Origin: Nitrospirota bacterium
GTDB taxonomy: Bacteria > Nitrospirota > Thermodesulfovibrionia > Thermodesulfovibrionales > Magnetobacteriaceae
DNA: 17,579 nucleotides
Direction of reading: 5' to 3'
NCBI GenBank assembly: GCA_015233265.1
Contig: JADFXZ010000032.1
Location: 1-17,579, forward strand
The notes beneath the pieces are model-generated. The model was not told where the DNA came from. It made no database searches and was given only the letters and a program-made list of their open reading frames with translations. The translations under genes were made by a program, and so were the position numbers. Below, piece by piece: positions 12,186 through 17,579 of this stretch. Positions within the stretch are counted from its first letter, which is position 1. Each line of letters begins with the position of its first letter.

Positions 12186-14924
12186 TTAAGGGTTATTTAT
12201 AATGGCGTCCTTCGAGCGGGCAAGAGCGGAAAGCGCCTTTTCAAAATCGTAATTCTTTATGGCAGCCTCTATATCTCTGGCTGAGTCGCCAAAGGCGGCA
12301 TCAAGCATATCAGCCGATTCTTTAAACAAGTCTGCAGCCTCTGAGTCGTCATCTAAAAGCAGTGCTTCCAGGCGCGATATAATGTGATTTAGTGCATCCA
12401 TATCAACTGGGCCTGATGGCGTTTGTATGTTGTCTGGCGGCAGGGCGGCGTGTAATTGTCTGAGAAACCCCGCAAGCGTATCTGAGAATTCCTGAAGTAT
12501 TGACTCAGTCTCCTGCGGTGCGGCACGGTGTGCAATGGCATGTTCAAGCCTTGCCGCCTTTTCCTGTACAACCGTTGCCCCGATGTTTCCTGCCGTTCCC
12601 TTAGCCGTGTGGGCAACTCGCTCGGCGTCATCTATGCGGCCTTCGCTGATGGCCTCTTTAACAAGTAGTGCGGCATCGCTCTGTCCAGATATGAATTTCT
12701 TCAGGAGCGATATATATGAGGCCGGTTTGCCAAGCACACGCTTTAGGGCAGTATTAACATCAAGCCCGGCAACAGCACGCAAGGCGGCAAGCTGGATGTC
12801 GTGCGCGCCGTCATCCTGAGGTTTCAGCGTTTTTTGCAGCGCTGCAGCCTCTGGTCTATTAATCGGAGGTATCCACTTAATCAGGCGGCTAAAGAGTGTA
12901 TCAGGGTCGATGGGCTTGGCTACATGGTCGTTCATACCGGCTTGCAGACACTTCTCTCTATCTACAGCCATCGCGTTTGCCGTCATTGCCAGTATTGGCA
13001 CATTGGCGCACTGTTTCAGTTTTCTCAGCTCTATCGTTGCCGTAATCCCATCCATGACCGGCATCTGCATATCCATAAGTATGGCGTCATAGTGGCTGCC
13101 TGCGGCCATGTGCAGCGCAATCTCTCCGTTTACGGCCAGATCGGTTATAAAACCGCTATCTGAAAGGAGCTCCAGGGCCACCTGCTGATTCAGCTCGTTA
13201 TCTTCGACAAGCAGTATCCGCGCACCTGCAATAGTGGCAAGACTCTGGCGCAGAGAAGCTGCTCTGTCCGGCACTTTTGAGACAGCGGCGCCGCTTCCCC
13301 TGATTGCCGTAATAGCGGCATCAAACAGTGTCGATTGACTAACTGGCTTGACAATTACGGGAAGGCCGGCTGTCTCTGCCTTACTAAGCAGCTCCTCGGC
13401 AGCCTGAGAGGTTACTATTATGATATGCGGGGCATTGTGTTTTAGGCTAAGGGCGGCAATTTGAGCCGCCGTTTCTATGCCGTCAAGCCCGGGCATCTGC
13501 CAGTCGATAAAGGCGGCAACAAAGGGGGCGCCACTGGTGTCAGCCAGGGCTACCGCCTCAATGGCGTCCTGCCCAGATGATGTCTCCTCCACTTGGAAGC
13601 CCATAGAGCGCAGCTGAGTGCTGAGTATCTGCCGCGCTTGCTGGTTGTCTTCGGTCACCAGTACGCGGCTGCCGCGCAGCTGCGGCTCAAGTGTCAGATC
13701 ACGCTTGAGCGCCTTGCTCCTGATGACCCGCGCCGTAAACCAAAACGTGCTGCCCTTGCCGAATTGGCTTTCTACGCCGACATCTCCGCCCATCATTGTG
13801 GCAAGCCTTTTTGAGATTGCAAGGCCCAGCCCAGTCCCTCCGTACTTGCGTGTGGTTGTGGTGTCTGCCTGCTGAAATGACTGAAAGAGTTTCCCTCTTT
13901 GTTCCTCGGTCAGCCCGATTCCAGTGTCTTTGACCTCAAAACGCAACAGTAAACTGCCTTCGTCATCATCTTCTATAAATCCCCTGACTACTATCTCGCC
14001 GTCTTTGGTGAACTTGACGGCATTGTTGGCGTAATTTATCAGTATCTGCCCGATGCGAAGAGGGTCGCCTATAAGGTTATTGGGCACACGAGGGTCTATG
14101 TCAAATATTAACTCGAGGCCCTTTGCCACAGCCTTGTCGGAGATGAGTGTTGAAAGGTTGTCAAGCACAGGGGACAGTTCAAATTCAATCGACTCTACGT
14201 CGAGCTTTCCGGCCTCTATCTTCGAGAAATCAAGAATGTCATTAATTATACCAAGCAGATGTTGACCGGCGTGCTGTATCTTCACAATATAGTCACGTTG
14301 CTTTGGCGTTAGTGCTGTCTTCATGGCAAGGTGTGCCATGCCGATTATAGCATTCATTGGGGTGCGTATTTCGTGGCTCATGTTGGCAAGGAAATCGGCC
14401 TTGGCCTTTGAGGCCGCAAGGGCCTCCTTGCGTGACTCCTGTAAGTCCTCCATAATGTTTAACATTGAAAGGCGCATTCTCTCCATATCATTTACCCGTG
14501 TCTGAAGTGTCTCCTCTGCCTCTTTCAGTCCGTCGAAGGAGGTCTCAAGCTGTCTTGTCATACTGTTAAAGGCCGACGAAAATTCCCCCATGAAGTCAAC
14601 GCTGAGGGTAAAATTCCCCTTGGCTATCTGCTGGGTTACCCACGTAAGATTTCTCAGGCTTGCCTGCAGGCTCTTCAGAGAATGTGTAATGCGCATCTTT
14701 CCTTTTGGCGGCTCAAAGTTGAGGTCCCCTCTGGCAAGGGAATAAATCGAGTCGGTAATATCGTTATACTCGGCGATGAACTTATTGATAAAGCCCACCG
14801 CCTGAGTCATCTCGTTGTCTGGATAATCCCCGCCTAAGGCAATATGCTCCGGTTTCTTGCCGTTTAAGATAAGATAAAAGGCCTCAGATATCTTATCGAG
14901 GTCTTCTTCTTTTACGTTAAGCAC
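12186..14924 (-). CDS. Soluble hybrid histidine kinase (HAMP-like, HisKA, HATPase, REC, REC, Hpt)
   Basis: Protein of 912 residues with no TM segment. Order: a helical N-terminal region (about 1-80) of unknown fold, a HAMP-like stretch (about 82-135) and coiled coil (about 135-178); HisKA with H184 in ANMSHEIRTPMN; HATPase with NYANNAVKF, DTGIG and GGTGLGL; first receiver (about 418-543) with D474 and K526; second receiver (about 567-686) with LLVEDN, D618 in DMQMPVMDG and K670; Hpt with H772 in AHTAKGTAGN. The C-terminal 110 residues contain a further helical segment without an evident phospho-His. A full His-Asp-His-Asp relay is thus possible, ending on the neighbouring REC-HD-GYP protein. 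The GTG start at 14924 overlaps the end of the V4R gene by 8 nt and has GGAGG just upstream, implying coupled translation. Lack of its own sensor suggests that input comes from the V4R and Cache-PAS proteins encoded upstream. Confidence 0.94.
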   Translation of the reverse strand: MLNVKEEDLDKISEAFYLILNGKKPEHIALGGDYPDNEMTQAVGFINKFIAEYNDITDSIYSLARGDLNFEPPKGKMRITHSLKSLQASLRNLTWVTQQIAKGNFTLSVDFMGEFSSAFNSMTRQLETSFDGLKEAEETLQTRVNDMERMRLSMLNIMEDLQESRKEALAASKAKADFLANMSHEIRTPMNAIIGMAHLAMKTALTPKQRDYIVKIQHAGQHLLGIINDILDFSKIEAGKLDVESIEFELSPVLDNLSTLISDKAVAKGLELIFDIDPRVPNNLIGDPLRIGQILINYANNAVKFTKDGEIVVRGFIEDDDEGSLLLRFEVKDTGIGLTEEQRGKLFQSFQQADTTTTRKYGGTGLGLAISKRLATMMGGDVGVESQFGKGSTFWFTARVIRSKALKRDLTLEPQLRGSRVLVTEDNQQARQILSTQLRSMGFQVEETSSGQDAIEAVALADTSGAPFVAAFIDWQMPGLDGIETAAQIAALSLKHNAPHIIIVTSQAAEELLSKAETAGLPVIVKPVSQSTLFDAAITAIRGSGAAVSKVPDRAASLRQSLATIAGARILLVEDNELNQQVALELLSDSGFITDLAVNGEIALHMAAGSHYDAILMDMQMPVMDGITATIELRKLKQCANVPILAMTANAMAVDREKCLQAGMNDHVAKPIDPDTLFSRLIKWIPPINRPEAAALQKTLKPQDDGAHDIQLAALRAVAGLDVNTALKRVLGKPASYISLLKKFISGQSDAALLVKEAISEGRIDDAERVAHTAKGTAGNIGATVVQEKAARLEHAIAHRAAPQETESILQEFSDTLAGFLRQLHAALPPDNIQTPSGPVDMDALNHIISRLEALLLDDDSEAADLFKESADMLDAAFGDSARDIEAAIKNYDFEKALSALARSKDAIINNP

Positions 14925-15450
14925 TTGCCTCCGGTTTTACGTCAAACCGGCAGACCCTGTCGCCTGAACACCAGCAGTCTACCTCTTTTACCTTAAATTT
15001 AGTCCCGGTAAATTCGTGCAATAAACCGGCAATAAATCCCTCGTCATACGTGCAGATGGTCTCCTCGGACATCGGCAGCCCTGAGCAGTCGAGGTCCTCG
15101 GCAACGGTCAGCGTGAATTCACTCTTGTCCATATCGGCCTTCTCTACGCGCAGTATCCCTATTTTCAGCTTAGACAGCAGCACCTGCACCTCATTAATAA
15201 ATTCAGCAAAGCTGTTGCCCCTGTTAATCAATGCCTTACAGAATTCCTTCCCGGCCAGCTCACCTGCTTCATAATAAATCTGGTCTGCCATTGCGGGACT
15301 GAATTTCTTAATCAGTATGTCTCTCAATGTAAACTGCATCAGCCTGTAGACTGCCACTTCCATCGTAGAGCCAAGATTCGGGCGGCCCTCGGTGATATCT
15401 CCAATCATGCCCCAGTCAAACATTGGTTCTGTCCTTACCTCTTTAAACAT
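14917..15450 (-). CDS. Stand-alone V4R-domain protein, predicted metal-containing small-molecule sensor
   Basis: Cytoplasmic protein of 177 residues, nearly all of it a V4R (4-vinyl reductase) domain with an N-terminal segment, GRPNLGSTMEVAVYRLMQ, often seen in these proteins. The C-terminal half carries ETICTYDEGFIAGLL and EVDCWCSGDRVCRFDV. C133, E156, C159 and C167 have the same spacings (23, 3, 8) as the zinc ligands I recall from the phenol sensor MopR, so metal binding is likely. There is no DNA-binding or AAA+ domain, unlike MopR, DmpR or XylR. It lies between the Cache-PAS sensor (17 nt before) and the hybrid kinase (8-nt overlap). The ATG at 15450 has AAGGAGG with about 4-5 nt spacing. 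Inferred role: ligand-binding subunit that modulates the adjacent kinase. A heme- or tetrapyrrole-related role, as for the BchJ branch of V4R proteins, is the main alternative. Confidence 0.88.
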   Translation of the reverse strand: MFKEVRTEPMFDWGMIGDITEGRPNLGSTMEVAVYRLMQFTLRDILIKKFSPAMADQIYYEAGELAGKEFCKALINRGNSFAEFINEVQVLLSKLKIGILRVEKADMDKSEFTLTVAEDLDCSGLPMSEETICTYDEGFIAGLLHEFTGTKFKVKEVDCWCSGDRVCRFDVKPEASA

Positions 15451-15467
15451 ACGTCCTCCTTGTTTAG

Positions 15468-17336
15468 TTAACTTACAATTTTATACTTCGTTGTCAAACC
15501 GATTTTCTCGTATAAATTGTTTATCTCCCGCTTTAGCGCAATCATACGCTCTTCCCTGTCAATGGTCAATCTGTTGAAGCGCTCGAGGTCTTTCACATGC
15601 TGCCTCAGTTCAAGCACCATATTTTTTCGATGGGTGAAGTCATCGACAAGGGAGGTTACTCCGATTGTTCGGCCTGCCTCATCTATGAGCGTTACGTCAT
15701 ACCAAAAGCACGAGATACGCCTTCCATCTTTAGTTATATTGTCCTTCGTGTTGATAACGCTGCCGTCGTGGGCAATAAGCGGCTGAACTTGTGTATCATC
15801 TGTATCTAAATCTGCGGCGGTTATGAAGTCTGCCGCGGTTCTTCCCATTGCCTCCTCTTTTGTATAGCCAAAGATACGCTCTGCCGCAGGGTTCCACGCG
15901 GCGACTTTGTTGTCGAGGTCCCACTCGATAACCGCAAGCGGCGAGTTCTCAACAAGCAGTGTCAGGCGCTGCTGTGATTTGGCAAGCGCCTCATCAAGCT
16001 GTTTTCGTGCCGTTATGTCCTCCTGAAGGCATACGTAGTTGACAACAGTGCCGCCTTCATCGGTAAGCGGCGTGATTGTCGAAAACACCGTGCAAATGGC
16101 ACCCCCTTTGCACCTGTTTATGAACTCACCCTGCCATGAGCGTCCTGCCAAAAGGGCTGCCCAGAGTTGACCATATGTCTCATTTGGCGTTAGGCCGCTT
16201 TTGAGTATCTGCGGTCTATTTCCAATAGCTTCGGCCATGCTGTAGCCAGTGGTTTGAACAAACGCCTCGTTTACGTATTCAATTGTTCCATTTAAATTTG
16301 TAATCATGACCATAATTGGAGAGGTCTCTATAGCGCTGCTGAGTTTCCTTATACGAATATTGTCCTGCCTCTTATGCCAGCGCTGCCGGAGTATTATGTA
16401 GAGCAAAAATCCGAAAATCATGCTGCCAATTATGGCAATCACTATGATGATTACGATATCTAAACTGGACACCCACTTTGAGGCATCCTGAAAAACTACG
16501 ATCTGCCACAGTCCTCCCATGTCATTCCAATCGAAGAATTCCCGGCTGATGGCATAGCGCCTGCCGTCGATTACCGCCGATGAGTTATCTATGTTAAATG
16601 GCAGCACCGCCGGCGGGTTATTGTCGAGAATTTTGCCATAGCGTTTTTCTTTTCTTATTGCTTCCATGTGTTGCTTTGTTAGAGGCCTTGCTGAGGCGTA
16701 AACCCATGGGCTTTCTGTGCTGGCAAAGACGATACCCTCTGGAGACAACAGGAGCGCTTGACCTGGGAGCATCTGCAAGTGTTTAATGATTATGGGGTCT
16801 GCCGGGCTGCGCACAGTCAATGCGCCGATTACAGGGGTATTAATGGTCTCCCCATCGTGTATTGGGGCTGCCGTGTAGAAAACCTTGTCGCCTGTGCTTA
16901 TGCTTATAGCGGGATAAACGCTGGATTTATTGAGCATAGCCTGCTTAAAGTATGACCGCTGTGATATGTCCATGCCGGTTGAGTTCTTTGTGTCGGACTC
17001 GTGGGCAACAATGACGCCTGCGGCATTTACTATGAACACACCGTCAGCGCAGGCCAGGCGTTTAGCCGCTACCATCCGGCGCAGTGTATCGTGGTCGTCG
17101 CGCGGCAGCTTTTCCTTAGCCATATCTTTTATCAGGGGTTCGTTTAGCCCCATAAGGAGGGCTGAACCCATTGCCACCCCGTGCATAGTGTCGGAATGCA
17201 GGCGGGCAATCACGTCTCTGAGCGCTAGCATAGTCTTGGTGCGCTCCCGCTCATTGGCGGATGTTATAACATCATACAGGATAAGGCTCAACAGCACCAC
17301 TGCCACTGTCAATGTAGCCACAGTGCATATCAACAC
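15468..17336 (-). CDS. Membrane sensor with dCache and two PAS domains, no kinase
   Basis: Inner-membrane protein of 622 residues from the GTG at 17336. TM1 is at about 2-22; a periplasmic dCache-type domain follows (about 28-288) with the DISQRSYFKQAM signature (123-134) and FYTAAPI; TM2 lies at about 292-316; then PAS/PAC 1 (about 330-446), PAS/PAC 2 (about 455-572) and a coiled-coil end, LERFNRLTIDREERMIALKR, a motif I recall from PAS proteins just before their kinase part. Here the protein stops after 622 residues without HisKA, GGDEF or other output, so it must signal through a partner, most likely the soluble hybrid kinase two genes on. Start: an in-frame CTG at 17369 has TGAGGT with 8 nt spacing and would add a basic NKKYSPALRR stretch before TM1; the GTG has no SD and sits beside a CGGCG-CAG-CGCCG hairpin. 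First gene of the four-gene operon. Confidence 0.9.
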   Translation of the reverse strand: MLICTVATLTVAVVLLSLILYDVITSANERERTKTMLALRDVIARLHSDTMHGVAMGSALLMGLNEPLIKDMAKEKLPRDDHDTLRRMVAAKRLACADGVFIVNAAGVIVAHESDTKNSTGMDISQRSYFKQAMLNKSSVYPAISISTGDKVFYTAAPIHDGETINTPVIGALTVRSPADPIIIKHLQMLPGQALLLSPEGIVFASTESPWVYASARPLTKQHMEAIRKEKRYGKILDNNPPAVLPFNIDNSSAVIDGRRYAISREFFDWNDMGGLWQIVVFQDASKWVSSLDIVIIIVIAIIGSMIFGFLLYIILRQRWHKRQDNIRIRKLSSAIETSPIMVMITNLNGTIEYVNEAFVQTTGYSMAEAIGNRPQILKSGLTPNETYGQLWAALLAGRSWQGEFINRCKGGAICTVFSTITPLTDEGGTVVNYVCLQEDITARKQLDEALAKSQQRLTLLVENSPLAVIEWDLDNKVAAWNPAAERIFGYTKEEAMGRTAADFITAADLDTDDTQVQPLIAHDGSVINTKDNITKDGRRISCFWYDVTLIDEAGRTIGVTSLVDDFTHRKNMVLELRQHVKDLERFNRLTIDREERMIALKREINNLYEKIGLTTKYKIVS

Positions 17337-17396
17337 GCGGCGCAGCGCCGGACTGTATTTCTTGTTCAGGGTTGACTACCTCAGTGAATAATTTAC

Positions 17397-17461
17397 GGTA
17401 TACAAGTTTATACTAAGGCATATTATAACAATAAACCGTATCGGAGATAAAGGTATACTTG
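17397..17461. repeat. Pair of GGTATACWWG repeats flanking a promoter
   Basis: GGTATACAAG (17397-17406) and GGTATACTTG (17452-17461) share a palindromic GTATAC core, 55 bp apart, and bracket the candidate TATAAT of the signalling operon. They could be regulator sites; two copies in an A+T-rich region are weak evidence. Confidence 0.35.
17422..17450 (-). promoter_or_regulatory. Candidate promoter of the four-gene signalling operon
   Basis: On the minus strand a perfect TATAAT (17427-17422) follows TTATCT (17450-17445) at 17 nt. The -35 match is poor, so it may be weak or activator-dependent. The start would be near 17415, about 45 nt before the CTG start candidate. Confidence 0.5.
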
Positions 17462-17531
17462 GGAAACTTCCATTGCAAACGAAGCCCCATGAGACTAAGG
17501 GGGGTGACATTCAATATATTAGTCTTGATTA

Positions 17532-17540
17532 TGGTATAAT
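17532..17540 (+). promoter_or_regulatory. Extended -10 promoter for a gene beyond the window
   Basis: TGGTATAAT has a perfect -10 hexamer and the TG of extended -10 promoters. No good -35 lies at 17 nt; TTCAAT at 17510-17515 would be at 19 nt. It faces right, divergent from the signalling operon. Confidence 0.5.
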
Positions 17541-17579
17541 TTCATCATAAGCTGCTGTGTATGTGCGGAAAGGCTTTAT

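Larger units (their letters stand above)
17337..17579. other. Upstream region of the signalling operon, right edge
   Basis: It holds the minus-strand promoter candidate of the four-gene operon, two copies of GGTATACWWG and a plus-strand extended -10 promoter pointing out of the window. No gene is visible before the end. Confidence 0.5.

Noticed and set aside
12801..13163. 120-codon plus-strand frame inside the hybrid kinase gene
   Set aside because: Antisense to the conserved second receiver domain; no domain pattern of its own.
1..17579. CRISPR arrays, phage-defence modules, integrases or tRNA-linked islands
   Set aside because: No regularly spaced repeats, no transposase or integrase, no tRNA-like cloverleaf was seen; the signalling genes have ordinary regulatory domains.

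Overview
The window is a dense bacterial chromosome segment of moderate G+C, from a Gram-negative organism: it encodes an OmpA-type lipoprotein, exported FecR-like protein and several inner-membrane sensors with periplasmic domains. The mix (Cache/PAS sensor, V4R protein, hybrid kinase, two HD-GYP proteins, FmdB zinc ribbon, ACR3 arsenic operon, a glucan dikinase) would fit a Nitrospirota or deltaproteobacterial-type environmental bacterium. That placement is inference; no rRNA, tRNA or marker gene is present to settle it.

Layout, left to right. (1) 112-3266, minus strand: a three-gene envelope operon, FecR-domain protein > OmpA lipoprotein > CHASE2/HD-GYP membrane phosphodiesterase, behind a good sigma70-type promoter with nested TTTGTC inverted repeats. 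(2) 3267-3666: a gene-free stretch holding that promoter and a REPIN/MITE-like pair of inverted palindromes. (3) 3667-4335, plus: a SAM methyltransferase. (4) 4421-8557, plus: a small two-TM HAMP protein, apparently leaderless, followed by a 1166-residue alpha-glucan, water dikinase closely resembling plant GWD1, with two CBM45-like modules. (5) 8637-10443, minus: arsC-arsR-acr3 arsenic resistance operon with a textbook ArsR operator over its promoter. (6) 10600-10935, minus: FmdB-family zinc ribbon with its own promoter. (7) 11059-17336, minus: a four-gene signalling operon, Cache-PAS-PAS membrane sensor without kinase > V4R-domain protein > soluble hybrid histidine kinase (HAMP-like, HisKA, HATPase, REC, REC, Hpt) > REC-HD-GYP response regulator. 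(8) 17337-17579: upstream region of that operon plus a plus-strand promoter pointing out of the window.

How the parts work together. Two loci end in HD-GYP domains with intact HD and HHExxDGxGYP motifs, so cyclic-di-GMP breakdown is the shared output: one is tied to the cell envelope (FecR/OmpA/CHASE2), the other to a split phosphorelay in which ligand sensing (Cache, PAS, V4R) and phosphotransfer lie on separate polypeptides. The V4R protein keeps residues spaced exactly like the zinc site of MopR-type phenol sensors, as I recall it. The GWD gene implies that the cell phosphorylates an alpha-glucan (glycogen or starch-like store), but no other glycogen gene lies in the window.

The most unusual items are the plant-like GWD, which has lost one of the two cysteines of the plant redox switch, the kinase-less sensor/V4R/kinase/HD-GYP operon, and the FecR-OmpA-CHASE2-HD-GYP operon. 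No CRISPR array, transposase, integrase, tRNA or rRNA was found.
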